DNA of 63,635 bases from Pullilachnospira_A gallistercoris (GTDB lineage: Bacteria > Bacillota > Clostridia > Lachnospirales > Lachnospiraceae), in NCBI GenBank assembly GCA_018712125.1, contig DVHM01000048.1, positions 1-63,635 of the forward strand, written 5' to 3'. This document shows, one piece after another, positions 26,627-35,622 of this stretch. Each line of letters starts with the position of its first letter. Positions within the stretch are counted from its first letter, which is position 1. A program made the translations under genes and the position numbers. The notes beneath the pieces were generated by a model. The model made no database searches. It was given only the letters and a program-made list of their open reading frames with translations, and had not been told where the DNA came from.

Positions 26627-28012
26627 ATGTACCAAATCAATTTCAGCAAGCCCATACATATTCACTTTATCGGCATCGGCGGCATCAGCATGAGCGGCCT
26701 GGCCGAGATCCTTCTGAAGGAAGGCTTTTCCATCTCCGGCTCCGACAGCAGAAAATCGGCGCTGACAGAGCATCTGGAATCGCTGGGAGCCAGAATTTCC
26801 TATCCCCAGAAGGCCGGGAACATCACACCGGATATCGACCTGGTGGTCTACACCGCCGCGATCCATCCCGAAAACCCGGAATTTGCCGAGGCCAAGAGCC
26901 GGCAGCTTCCCATGCTGACCAGAGCGCAGCTTCTGGGACAGATCATGGCAAATTACCGCCGTTCCATCGCCATAGCGGGCACCCACGGCAAGACTACCAC
27001 CACCTCCATGATGAGTCAGGTGCTGCTGGCAGGGTCCGAGGATCCCACCATCTCCGTTGGCGGCATACTGGATGTCATCGGCAGCAATATCCACGTGGGG
27101 ACCTCCGACCTGTTCATCACGGAGGCCTGCGAGTACACCAACAGCTATCTCGAATTTTTCCCGAAGTACAGCGTGATCCTGAACGTGGAGGCGGAACACC
27201 TGGACTTCTTTAAAGATCTTGCGGATGTGCGGGCATCCTTCCGCAGATTCGCCTCCAACACCGCCGAAGACGGCGCGCTGATCATCAACGGAGAGATTCC
27301 CGACTACCGGGAAATCACAGCGGACACGAAGGCCAGCGTCATAACCTTCGGCTTCTCCTCCGCCTGCGACTACTATCCCGCGGATATCTCCTACGACGCG
27401 AAAGGCTGCGCCACCTTTACCCCCATGCACGGCGCGACAGCGCTCCCACAGATCCGCCTGCAGGTGCCGGGACGCCACAACGTGGGCAATGCCCTGGCGG
27501 TCATCGCCCTGTGCAGGGCCATGGACATTCCCTGGGAGCAGACCGTGGCGGGACTGGATGCCTTTGACGGCGCGGACCGGCGGTTCCAGTTCAAGGGGCA
27601 TTTCCAGGAAGCGGTTGTCATCGACGACTATGCCCATCATCCGACAGAGATTGCGGCCAGCCTTGCCGCAGCGCAAAACTGCGCCCACGAGCGGATCATC
27701 TGCGTGTTCCAGCCCCACACCTACACCCGGACCAAGGCATTTCTGAAGGATTTTGCCCGGGCTCTGTCCGCGGCGGACATCGTGGTGCTGGCGGATATTT
27801 ACGCTGCCCGCGAGGAAGATATCTATCACATTTCCTCCAGAGACCTGCTCCGGGAGCTGAAACTTCTGGGTACCGAATGCTACTATTTCCCCTCCTTCGG
27901 CGAAATCGAGGCATTTCTGCAAAAAAAATGTATGCACGGCGATCTGTTGATAACTATGGGAGCCGGAGACGTTGGAAAAATCGGCGAAGATCTCCTTGCC
28001 CGTTCCCTGTAA
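26627..28012 (+). CDS. murC: UDP-N-acetylmuramate--L-alanine ligase
   Basis: Adds L-Ala to UDP-MurNAc. 461 residues. The N-terminal Rossmann motif HFIGIGGISMSGLAEIL, ATP loop AGTHGKTTTTSMM near residue 115, NVEAEHLDFF and VVIDDYAHHPTEI are all present. It stands alone between its own promoter and a terminator. The ATG follows AGGTAAAACAT. The leader hairpins suggest an extra layer of control. Confidence 0.96.
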   Translation: MYQINFSKPIHIHFIGIGGISMSGLAEILLKEGFSISGSDSRKSALTEHLESLGARISYPQKAGNITPDIDLVVYTAAIHPENPEFAEAKSRQLPMLTRAQLLGQIMANYRRSIAIAGTHGKTTTTSMMSQVLLAGSEDPTISVGGILDVIGSNIHVGTSDLFITEACEYTNSYLEFFPKYSVILNVEAEHLDFFKDLADVRASFRRFASNTAEDGALIINGEIPDYREITADTKASVITFGFSSACDYYPADISYDAKGCATFTPMHGATALPQIRLQVPGRHNVGNALAVIALCRAMDIPWEQTVAGLDAFDGADRRFQFKGHFQEAVVIDDYAHHPTEIAASLAAAQNCAHERIICVFQPHTYTRTKAFLKDFARALSAADIVVLADIYAAREEDIYHISSRDLLRELKLLGTECYYFPSFGEIEAFLQKKCMHGDLLITMGAGDVGKIGEDLLARSL

Positions 28013-28015
28013 ACA

Positions 28016-28110
28016 TTATCCACAATTTCGGAGCTTCTTTTTTCCACCGGAATTGTGGATTTTTTTTCCGATAAATCCAATCTTTCAAGGACTTATCCAC
28101 ATTATCCACA
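28016..28110 (+). promoter_or_regulatory. Three perfect DnaA boxes upstream of the helicase-loader genes
   Basis: TTATCCACA occurs at 28016-28024, 28093-28101 and 28102-28110; the last two abut with no gap. A 7-of-9 match lies on the opposite strand inside the murC terminator (about 28052-28060). All three are exact consensus DnaA boxes in the same orientation, 106-200 bases before the DnaD-like gene. They may let DnaA control this operon, or titrate DnaA. The region is too small and lacks dnaA/dnaN neighbours to be the main origin. Confidence 0.7.
28018..28067 (+). terminator. Terminator after murC
   Basis: ATCCACAATT pairs with AATTGTGGAT (28051-28060), extended by CGG/CCG, followed by seven T. 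It starts six bases after the murC stop and overlaps the first DnaA box. Confidence 0.85.
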
Positions 28111-28215
28111 AAGTTTTCAACCCGGAGATCTGTCCGTCCCCCGGGGAACTTTTCTCTTCTCAAACAGTTGGCGCTGTGCTATAATTCGAACAGGTTTGGA
28201 AGAGAGGTTACCCAT

Positions 28216-29292
28216 ATGTCAGATATCACAATTCACACAAGTAATCCCGCGGGGATTACCTGTGTTTCCAATGTCTTTATCGATACATATATGAAGGAAG
28301 CCAACGGGGAGTATGTGAAAATTTACCTGTATCTTCTGCGCTGTCTCGGGCAGCGGGAGATACCGTTTTCCATTCCCGCCATGGCGGACAAGCTGGAATA
28401 CACGGAGGCAGACATCCGGCGGGCGCTGGCCTATTGGGAGCGCCAGGGTCTGCTGCGCCTGGAGAGAGACCCTTCAGAGAATCTCCGGGGCATCTGTCTG
28501 CTGGATCCCTCGGACGCCGGCTGTCCAAAGGATGACGCGGCGGATCCCAGGGAGACAACGGCATCCGCAGAGACCTCTCTGGCAGAGCAGACGGTATCGG
28601 TTTCGGAGGGAGAGGAAGCGCTTCCGGCGCCCAGGAGCTATACCCCGGAAGAGCGGGACGCCCTTCAGTCCGACCCGAATCTGGAGGAGATCCTGTTTCT
28701 GGCGGAGCGCTATATCCGTCATCCTCTGAGCTCCAAGGATATGGAGACCATCATCTACTGGTACGACGGCTTGAAACTGCCCGCGGATCTGATTGAATAC
28801 CTGATCGAATCCTGCGTGGACAAGGGCCATGTCAGCATCCACTATATGAACAAAGTAGCCCTCAACTGGGCCGCAAATCATTTTTCCAGCGTGGAGGAGG
28901 CCAAGCAGTCGGCCAGCATCCACTCCCAGGCATACTATGCCGTGATGAAAGCCTTCGGCATTTCCGGCCGCAGCCTGGCGGAGGCGGAGGGTTCCTATGT
29001 GGAAAAGTGGACCAGAACCTACGGTTTTACACTGGATATCATCACGGAAGCCTGCAAGCGCACCATCTTAAATATCCAGAAGCCCAGTTTCCCCTACGCG
29101 GACGCGCTGCTAACCAGCTGGCACGACCAGAAAGTCCACCATCTGGAAGACATCGCCCGCCTGGATCAGGCAAATACCAGAAAGCCCGCGAAAAAGAGCG
29201 ACCAGAAAGGCGGCGGGCAGAATCGTTTTCACAACTTCTCTCAGCGCCAGTACGATTACGACGCTCTGGAGCAGCAGCTTTTACGGAAATAA
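28216..29292 (+). CDS. DnaD-domain replication initiation protein
   Basis: 358 residues. The N-terminal part (about 1-95) looks like a winged helix: FIDTYMKEANGEYVKIYLYLLRC and DIRRALAYWERQGLLRLE. An acidic linker of about 50 residues follows. The C-terminal half has DnaD-type helical segments, including LSSKDMETIIYWYDGLKLPADLIEYLI and PYADALLTSWHD. In Firmicutes DnaD/DnaB proteins remodel the origin and recruit the helicase loader. The next gene is such a loader-like ATPase, which supports this role. Ribosome site GAGAGG; TATAAT lies about 45 bases upstream. Confidence 0.85.
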   Translation: MSDITIHTSNPAGITCVSNVFIDTYMKEANGEYVKIYLYLLRCLGQREIPFSIPAMADKLEYTEADIRRALAYWERQGLLRLERDPSENLRGICLLDPSDAGCPKDDAADPRETTASAETSLAEQTVSVSEGEEALPAPRSYTPEERDALQSDPNLEEILFLAERYIRHPLSSKDMETIIYWYDGLKLPADLIEYLIESCVDKGHVSIHYMNKVALNWAANHFSSVEEAKQSASIHSQAYYAVMKAFGISGRSLAEAEGSYVEKWTRTYGFTLDIITEACKRTILNIQKPSFPYADALLTSWHDQKVHHLEDIARLDQANTRKPAKKSDQKGGGQNRFHNFSQRQYDYDALEQQLLRK

Positions 29293-29307
29293 TAAGGAAG
29301 AATTGCC

Positions 29308-30297
29308 ATGCCTTTGACAAACGCACAATATGATACGCTCATGAGAACATACGATCAGAAGCGAATGCACAGCCGCCAGATCGCCAGGGAACGGCAGGAG
29401 GAAGTTTACCGCGCCATTCCCGCTTTGGAAGATCTGGACGAGCAGATGCGCTCCTGTTCCGTGGCCTCTGTCCGACAGCTTTTAAGCGGCGATTCCTCCG
29501 CAGGGAATGACCTGAAAAAAGAGCTGGCGGATATCCACCGGCGGCGGCTGGACCTGCTGCGGGAGGCCGGATACCCCGAGGACTATCTGGAGCCCCCCTA
29601 CGAATGCCCGGACTGCAAAGACACCGGCTTTATCGACGGGAAACGCTGTCACTGCTTTATCCAGGCCGCCATCGATCTTGTTTACACCCAGTCCAACCTG
29701 GCAGATATTCTGGAACGGGAAAATTTTTCCAATTTTTCCTTCTCCTATTACTCCGACAAGATTCGAAACCCGGCCACCGGGCAGACTTCCCTGGAAGCGG
29801 CCAGATACGCCTATGATACAGCCAGGCATTTTGTTGAATACTTTGACACGGAAGGGGGTAATCTCCTTCTGTACGGAGACACAGGTACAGGCAAGACCTT
29901 CCTCTCCAACTGCATCGCCAAAGCGCTGCTCGATCGATGTTTTTCTGTTATCTACTTTACGTCCTTTGAGCTATTTGATATATTTGAAAAGAATGTTTTT
30001 GACAGGGACCAGGATGTATCGGAGATCCATCATCATATTTTTGATTGTGATCTGCTGATCATCGATGATCTGGGAACGGAGTTGAGCAATTCCTTCACGG
30101 TATCCCGCCTGTTCCTCTGCATCAACGAGCGCCTGCTTCGAGGCAAATCCACCGTGATTTCCACGAACCTGTCTATGAAACAGCTTGCGGAAACCTATTC
30201 CGAGAGAACCTTCTCGAGGATTTCCAGCAATTATACACTGCTGAAATTTTTCGGCGACGATATCCGCATCAAGAAAAAAGTCAGCGTCAATCACTGA
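29308..30297 (+). CDS. DnaC/DnaI-type helicase-loader ATPase
   Basis: 329 residues. A Cys cluster CPDCKDTGFIDGKRCHC near residue 97-113 resembles the zinc-binding N-terminal domain of DnaI. The AAA+ domain has Walker A LLYGDTGTGKTFLSN near residue 190, Walker B CDLLIIDDLGTE and sensor-like STNLSM. It would load the replicative helicase together with the upstream DnaD protein, 15 bases away. IstB transposition ATPases share the fold, but the zinc motif and the neighbours argue for replication. Confidence 0.85.
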   Translation: MPLTNAQYDTLMRTYDQKRMHSRQIARERQEEVYRAIPALEDLDEQMRSCSVASVRQLLSGDSSAGNDLKKELADIHRRRLDLLREAGYPEDYLEPPYECPDCKDTGFIDGKRCHCFIQAAIDLVYTQSNLADILERENFSNFSFSYYSDKIRNPATGQTSLEAARYAYDTARHFVEYFDTEGGNLLLYGDTGTGKTFLSNCIAKALLDRCFSVIYFTSFELFDIFEKNVFDRDQDVSEIHHHIFDCDLLIIDDLGTELSNSFTVSRLFLCINERLLRGKSTVISTNLSMKQLAETYSERTFSRISSNYTLLKFFGDDIRIKKKVSVNH

Positions 30298-30315
30298 AAT
30301 GGAGGATCAATTTTC

Positions 30316-31497
30316 ATGCCAAACGAAAAAATCATGTTAAGCACAACCCCGCCTGTGGGAAAGCTGGGACTCATTCCCCTGGAGAGCTGCAAGGAGCTGG
30401 GGCAGAAAGTGGACAGCTTTCTGGTCAAGTGGAGAGAGGAACGGAAAGCGGAGGAGATGAAGCATCACGCAGCCGCCGACTACAAGCAGGATTCCTACAT
30501 CGTAAAGATCGCGGTGCCCAGGTTCGGCTCCGGCGAGGCGAAGGGCACGATTCTGCAGTCTGTGCGCGGCCTTGACATCTACCTGATTGTGGACATTACC
30601 AACTACAGCCTGACCTACTCCCTGTGCGGACATGAAAACCATATGTCTCCGGACGACCATTACGCAGACCTGAAGCGCGTCATCGCCGCCATCGGCGGGA
30701 AGGCAAAGCGGATTACCGTCATCATGCCCTTCCTCTACGAAAGCCGCCAGCACAAGCGCACCTCCCGGGAATCTCTGGACTGCGCCATCGCTCTGCAGGA
30801 GCTGGTAAATATGGGTGTGGACAATATCATTACCTTTGACGCTCACGATCCCAGAGTGCAGAACTCCATCCCCCTGCACGGATTCGAGACAGTTCAGCCC
30901 GCCTACCAGTTTATCAAGAACATCCTGAAGGACACCAACGATCTGATCATCGACAAGGATCATCTGATGATCATCAGCCCCGATGAGGGCGGAACCAACC
31001 GGGCCGTCTACATGGCCGGCGTCCTGGGTGTGGACATGGGAATGTTCTACAAGAGAAGAGACTACAGCCAGATCGTGGACGGAAGAAACCCCATCGTGGC
31101 CCACGAGTTCCTGGGCGACTCTGTGGAGGGCAAGGATGTCATCATCGTGGACGACATGATCTCCTCCGGGGAGAGCATGATCGACGTGGCCACCGAGCTG
31201 AAGAAGAGAAAGGCCAACCGTATCTTTGTGGTAGCGACCTTCGGCCTCTTTACCAACGGCCTGGACAAGTTCGACAAGGCCGTGGAGGAGGGTATCATCT
31301 ACCGGGTGGTAACCACCAACCTGACCTACCAGACGCCGGAACTTCTGGCGAAGCCCTACTATATCAACTGTGATATGAGCAAGTATATCGCCTATATTGT
31401 GGACACCCTGAATCACGACTGCTCCATCAGCAGCCTGCTGGATCCCTACGAGAGAATCGAGCGTCTGCTGAAGAAGTACCACGCGAAGAAAGACTGA
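30316..31497 (+). CDS. prs: Ribose-phosphate pyrophosphokinase (long form)
   Basis: Makes PRPP from ribose 5-phosphate and ATP. 393 residues, about 70 longer than classical Prs. The PRPP-binding loop is VIIVDDMISSGESMIDVA near residue 275. The flexible catalytic region is MPFLYESRQHKRTSRESL, and FDAHDPRVQNSIPL replaces the usual DLHAxQIQGFF. It belongs to a diverged Clostridial branch, so regulation by ADP may differ. It follows the loader gene by 18 bases and ends at a strong terminator. Confidence 0.88.
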   Translation: MPNEKIMLSTTPPVGKLGLIPLESCKELGQKVDSFLVKWREERKAEEMKHHAAADYKQDSYIVKIAVPRFGSGEAKGTILQSVRGLDIYLIVDITNYSLTYSLCGHENHMSPDDHYADLKRVIAAIGGKAKRITVIMPFLYESRQHKRTSRESLDCAIALQELVNMGVDNIITFDAHDPRVQNSIPLHGFETVQPAYQFIKNILKDTNDLIIDKDHLMIISPDEGGTNRAVYMAGVLGVDMGMFYKRRDYSQIVDGRNPIVAHEFLGDSVEGKDVIIVDDMISSGESMIDVATELKKRKANRIFVVATFGLFTNGLDKFDKAVEEGIIYRVVTTNLTYQTPELLAKPYYINCDMSKYIAYIVDTLNHDCSISSLLDPYERIERLLKKYHAKKD

Positions 31498-31507
31498 ATC
31501 GGCATAC

Positions 31508-31566
31508 AAAAAAGAGGGCGCGTAGCGCGCAGCATCCAGCTGCAGCGCGGTACGCGCCCTCTTTCT
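31508..31566. terminator. Bidirectional terminator between prs and the 853-residue gene
   Basis: AAAGAGGGCGCGTA (31511-31524) and its complement (31551-31564) form a 14-bp stem, extended inward by GCGCG and GCAGC pairings. There are A runs on the left and T on the right, so it can serve both converging transcripts. Confidence 0.9.
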
Positions 31567-31635
31567 CTTCCACAGGCTTACGACGATGGATCTGCCCTCT
31601 TTCTCTCCTGTCTTTCGCGCATTTCAGACAAGCGC

Positions 31636-34197
31636 TCACTCTGCGTAGCTCACAAACACATTTCCCGCGGCGGCGAACAGATTCTCCGCATCGGTAAGAC
31701 CCATGCGCTGCGTCTCCCCTGTCATGGGATCCCACAGACTCACGCTGGAAGCGTCATAACCTGTCACCAGCATCGCCGCGTCCGCCCCCGTCCGTCCGTA
31801 GACCGGATTTCCGAGGCTGACATAGTAGAGCACCTGGCTCAGCGTGCATCCTGTCAGATCCAGGACCGCCTGATCCTCCAGCTCCTCCCGGAGAACCTCC
31901 GCGGGCGTCTGCCCCTGCGACAGCAGGGAAGCCACCGCCACATTCTTCCCCTCCCGGGCAAGCATCGCGCTGAGACACCGGGCTGACGAGCCAGACGCCG
32001 TGTCGTAAGATCCCACCTCCAGATCGGAGAAGGCTGTGCGGGCCGTGCTCCTGCCCCGTCTCCAGACATAGCGCTGATGGTTGTCCACCACGATACCCAT
32101 ATCGGCATCCGCCGCCGCGACAGCCTCCGACATGCGCCCGGTGGATAGCGTCACATTGCTCCCCACATACACAAAATACCGTTCCGCCTGTGTGCTGGTC
32201 TCCAGCAGAATCGACCGGTTCCCCTCCGCTTCTGTCAGCTCCGCTTCCCGGAAACGGACGGACGCGGCCGTCTCCTCATCCCCGGTACCTGCCATGACAA
32301 TGCGGGTCACTTTGCCCAGGGCATTGTCGGCTGTTCCCTGAATCGTAACCGCCCGGTTGGGCTCGCCGGAACTGTTCTGTATCGTGTCCCCGTCGATAGG
32401 CACATAGGTATCGCCGGAACGAACCGCCCGATTTAAAAACAGGGTATGCCCCTGCTGCGTCACTGACAGGATATAGCTGTCCGCCCGCTCGTATTCCTTG
32501 AGCACGGGGAAATCTGAAGAGGAAGTGTCCACAATGCGCAGTTTGTACATGGGGTATACCGCAGCGCCAGCGCTGTCCTTTACCACGTCCCCGCTGCGGG
32601 CGATGCCGTACACGAAATCCTCATCCAGGAAAGCGATGGGTCTGACCAGTTCGCCATCCCCGGCGACAATTTCCCAGGTCGTCCCGGTCTCCAGATTCAT
32701 CAGAGAAATCTTCTGCTCCATCCCATCCGATGTGATCCAGGCAATCTTGCGCCCGGATCCCGACACCGCGTACTGCTCCTGGGTCAACCCGGTCAGAAGT
32801 TCCTTTGACTCCATGGTGTCCAGATCCACCTGAAGCAGTGTCCCATCCACCATAATGTAAAACTCCTCGTCGGAATTCTTGTAGAGAAGATCACTGAAAC
32901 CTGCCCTCAGAATCTGATAGGAACTGGTTCCCGCCACAAAAATCTGTTCCCTGGCCTGCCCCAGATCCCGGTCATAGTGATATAAGCTGATACCGCACTC
33001 TCCCTCGTGGGATCCCCGGTTCATATAGCCGTAAACAACGAAATCCATATTTCCGCTCTCATCCATATTCAGAATCCGAATATCGTGCTGCCGGTAATTT
33101 TCACGGATATCAGACAGATCATCCCCGATAAAACTGAACACTCTCGTCAGTTCCCGGTTGTTCTGATCGTAAAGATACAGTTCCCCGGTCTGGACAAAGG
33201 CCACCACGGTTCCGGTCTCGTTGGAGAAATAGGTCAGGTCGTTTCCCGCTACGCCAAGAGACAGATCGTTGGTCCCGGCCTCCAGATTTTCCTGCGTCAG
33301 ATACTCCTCCATGGTACGGCTGTAGTCCAGAAGGTACATCCGCTGGCCTCCGTACCGGATCTTAAAGTATTCCTCCACCTGGTAAGTGTGGGTTTTCCCC
33401 GCAGCGTCCTGCCGCTGAATCTGATAATAAAATTCCAGCGCCACGTAACTGCTGTTGATCTCCTTCATCTCTACCACAGGCTCTCCCACAACGGTCCCGG
33501 CAAAGCCCTTCCATCCCACCTGCTGGATCGAAGAGTGTATCGTGACCTGGCTGAGGGTATCCATATCCGTGTTGGTATCCGTCTCCAGATAGGTGTTCAG
33601 TTCACTGTAGTTGCCGCTGAGCGCCGTCTCATGGAAATACTCGGCGAAATCCAGGCACTCCTTCTCATGGCAGTCATCCGGCAGCATAATTCTGGTATAG
33701 TAACGGACCTGCTGATCCTGCTCCCCCTCGAGAGTCAGGATAAACAGATACTCCTCTCCCTCCTCCACAAGATTTTCAATCTGTACATCCGCACGGAGAT
33801 CATCCCCGTCCCGCGTGAAATTGTCAATCTGCGTCTCGGCGATCTTCCGCTCCGTGTCCAGACTGCGAATCTCGTAGGACGCGCTCTGCACCGTATACCC
33901 GTAAGTGTGCACGGTCAGAGGAAGCACTCGGTCCGCCTCCAGCGGCAGAACCGCGTCGCGCATATAGCAGGCATCCATCTCCCTGGTGTAACCATGAAGT
34001 TCATTCATCGTCCGACCGCAGGCCTCCATGGTCACGACCGGCAGCGCCGCATCCCCCATGGCCGCTCCCCGGCCTTCCCGCTGATAATTCAGCACGATCT
34101 CAAAAAAAATCAGGGCAGCCACAAACACCGCCGCCAGAATCAGGACACGTCTCTTTGTCCCGGGAGAAATCTTTTTTTCTCTAAAACTCAGTTCCAT
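31636..34197 (-). CDS. Large membrane-anchored extracellular protein with degenerate C39-like C-terminus
   Basis: 853 residues, not assigned to a known function. One membrane anchor lies near residues 16-38 after a basic start (KKISPGTKRRV), so most of the chain should be outside. The middle is beta-rich with many D, E and Y and could form a propeller. The last 115 residues resemble the papain-like C39_2 fold: a Cys in SSARCLSAMLAREG, later NPVYGRTGADAAMLVTGYD and LWDPMTG. Active peptidases have His where this has Ala, so it is probably not a protease. It follows the EamA gene by 55 bases. Confidence 0.6.
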   Translation of the reverse strand: MELSFREKKISPGTKRRVLILAAVFVAALIFFEIVLNYQREGRGAAMGDAALPVVTMEACGRTMNELHGYTREMDACYMRDAVLPLEADRVLPLTVHTYGYTVQSASYEIRSLDTERKIAETQIDNFTRDGDDLRADVQIENLVEEGEEYLFILTLEGEQDQQVRYYTRIMLPDDCHEKECLDFAEYFHETALSGNYSELNTYLETDTNTDMDTLSQVTIHSSIQQVGWKGFAGTVVGEPVVEMKEINSSYVALEFYYQIQRQDAAGKTHTYQVEEYFKIRYGGQRMYLLDYSRTMEEYLTQENLEAGTNDLSLGVAGNDLTYFSNETGTVVAFVQTGELYLYDQNNRELTRVFSFIGDDLSDIRENYRQHDIRILNMDESGNMDFVVYGYMNRGSHEGECGISLYHYDRDLGQAREQIFVAGTSSYQILRAGFSDLLYKNSDEEFYIMVDGTLLQVDLDTMESKELLTGLTQEQYAVSGSGRKIAWITSDGMEQKISLMNLETGTTWEIVAGDGELVRPIAFLDEDFVYGIARSGDVVKDSAGAAVYPMYKLRIVDTSSSDFPVLKEYERADSYILSVTQQGHTLFLNRAVRSGDTYVPIDGDTIQNSSGEPNRAVTIQGTADNALGKVTRIVMAGTGDEETAASVRFREAELTEAEGNRSILLETSTQAERYFVYVGSNVTLSTGRMSEAVAAADADMGIVVDNHQRYVWRRGRSTARTAFSDLEVGSYDTASGSSARCLSAMLAREGKNVAVASLLSQGQTPAEVLREELEDQAVLDLTGCTLSQVLYYVSLGNPVYGRTGADAAMLVTGYDASSVSLWDPMTGETQRMGLTDAENLFAAAGNVFVSYAE

Positions 34198-34252
34198 AAA
34201 AATCTCCTGCAGATAAATATATTCTCAATCGTCTCTGTGAACCGTCATCGGG

Positions 34253-35137
34253 CTACACCACCAGAAGCAGTGTTCCCCCAACCACCAGAAGCAGACCGAT
34301 CAGCGCTCTCCTGCTCAGACGCTCCTTCAGGAAAATGCCCGCAAACAGGATGGTTACCACAATGCTCATCTTGTCGATAGGCACCACCACGCTGGCCTCC
34401 CCCTGCTGAAGGGCCCGGAAATAGCAGAGCCAGGACAGCCCCGTGGTTACCCCGGAGAGCAGAATAAACAGCGTGTGGTACAGCGTAATATTTTTCAGAT
34501 CTTTTCCATGACGTGTCACAAACACCATAATCCAGGCCATAACCAGCACGACGCCCGTACGGATCGCTGTCCCCAGATCCGAATCGATCTGCTGCATGCC
34601 CAGTTTGCCCAGGATCGCTGTGAGACTGGCGAAAACCGCCGAGAGCACCGCGTAGATCCACCAGCCGCCGGAGGCTTTCCTCCCCCCGGACTCCCGGACA
34701 AAACTCATGCACAGAATCCCGGCCGTCAGAAGGATGATCGCTATTACCTTATTTCTCGTGACACTCTCATGGAAAAACAGAATGGCCAGCACCATGGTGA
34801 GAACCGTGGAGAGCTTGTCTATGGGAGCCACCCGGTTGACATTCGCCATCTGCAGCGCCTTGAAGTAGCAGAGCCAGGAAGCCCCGGTGGCCACTCCCGA
34901 GAGAATCAGCAGAATCCATGTCTGCCTGTCAATGCCGCTGATCTGCCCTGCGGCGCCCTTCGCAGAAACGATGCCCCAGCAGAAGAGAAGGACCACGATG
35001 GTCCGCAGCGCCGTGGCCACATTGGAGTCCATCTTCTTCAGACCCACTTTCGCTATCACGCTGGTGGCACCCGCAAAAACCGCGGACAGTACCGCCAGCC
35101 ACACCCAATGTATATTAAACCCTGAAAATGTGAACAT
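34253..35137 (-). CDS. EamA/DMT-family permease
   Basis: 294 residues with ten hydrophobic segments in two repeated EamA halves, each containing a SWLCYFKALQMANVNRVAPIDKLS-like motif (second copy SWLCYFRALQQGEASVVVPIDKMS). This is the drug/metabolite transporter superfamily; substrate unknown. The start was moved to ATG 35137, which has GAGGAAGAG upstream; the longer open frame reaches into the divergent promoter region. It is divergent from the CsoR-type sensor and could be a target of it. Confidence 0.88.
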   Translation of the reverse strand: MFTFSGFNIHWVWLAVLSAVFAGATSVIAKVGLKKMDSNVATALRTIVVLLFCWGIVSAKGAAGQISGIDRQTWILLILSGVATGASWLCYFKALQMANVNRVAPIDKLSTVLTMVLAILFFHESVTRNKVIAIILLTAGILCMSFVRESGGRKASGGWWIYAVLSAVFASLTAILGKLGMQQIDSDLGTAIRTGVVLVMAWIMVFVTRHGKDLKNITLYHTLFILLSGVTTGLSWLCYFRALQQGEASVVVPIDKMSIVVTILFAGIFLKERLSRRALIGLLLVVGGTLLLVV

Positions 35138-35159
35138 ATTGTGACTCTTCCTCACTTTC

Positions 35160-35188
35160 TTGCATTCGAACTTCGAAAATGATATAAT
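35160..35188 (+). promoter_or_regulatory. csoR-type gene promoter with palindromic candidate operator
   Basis: TTGCAT and TATAAT separated by 17 bases. Within the spacer, TTCGAACTTCGAA (35165-35177) is an inverted repeat and could be the binding site of the downstream metal sensor. It lies in the divergent region with the EamA gene. Confidence 0.55.
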
Positions 35189-35220
35189 TTCGGCGATGTT
35201 ACGATTCAGGAGGCCGAAAA

Positions 35221-35553
35221 ATGGCAAATACAGACTATCCGAATGCCCATGAGCACACCCACGAATCAAGGGGAACCTCAGGGCATTCTCACACCCATAC
35301 AAACACAAAAACGGTCATCAATCGTATGAACCGGGCAATCGGTCACATGGAGGCCGTGCGCAATATGGTGGAGGACGGCAGGGACTGCAGTGAGGTCCTG
35401 ATCCAGATCGCCGCCGTCAAATCTGCCATCAACAATATCGGCAAACTGATCCTGCAGGACCACATCCGCCACTGCGTCGTGGACGCCGTGGAACAGGGGG
35501 ATGAACAGTGCCTTGCGGATCTTGAGGATGCCATTAACAAATTCATTAAATAA
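35221..35553 (+). CDS. CsoR/RcnR-family metal-sensing repressor
   Basis: 110 residues. All-helical DUF156 fold, TVINRMNRAIGHMEAVRNMVEDGRDCSEVLIQIAAVKSAINNIGKLILQDHIRHCV. The Cys in RDC and the His and Cys in DHIRHC match the C-H-C metal site of CsoR copper sensors. The first 30 residues are His-rich (HEHTHESR, HSHTHTNTK), which is unusual and may bind Ni, Co, Zn or Cu. Ribosome site CAGGAGG. No efflux pump or copper ATPase is adjacent; the divergent EamA gene and downstream LTA-synthase-like gene are the possible targets. Confidence 0.88.
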   Translation: MANTDYPNAHEHTHESRGTSGHSHTHTNTKTVINRMNRAIGHMEAVRNMVEDGRDCSEVLIQIAAVKSAINNIGKLILQDHIRHCVVDAVEQGDEQCLADLEDAINKFIK

Positions 35554-35622
35554 AAAGACGAGATTATTTTACCACTCTTTTGGTGTAATGTCTTGTTTTT
35601 TTATGACAGGAGGCTGCAATTA

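Noticed and set aside
26503..27213. Plus-strand open frame starting in the murC leader palindrome (MRKYQTFSYLNEKK...)
   Set aside because: It overlaps murC in another frame for most of its length, has no ribosome site, and its ATG is inside the first hairpin at the transcript start.
28016..28110. Possible chromosomal origin at the DnaA boxes
   Set aside because: No dnaA, dnaN, gyr or rpmH genes are nearby, there are only three boxes, and no A+T-rich unwinding region is seen. A regulatory role is simpler.
28172..28190. LexA half-site GAAC before the DnaD gene
   Set aside because: The second half reads TTTG, not GTTC, at the required spacing, so it is not a LexA box.
29308..30297. IstB transposition ATPase
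   Set aside because: The N-terminal Cys cluster and the DnaD neighbour fit a helicase loader; no transposase is adjacent.
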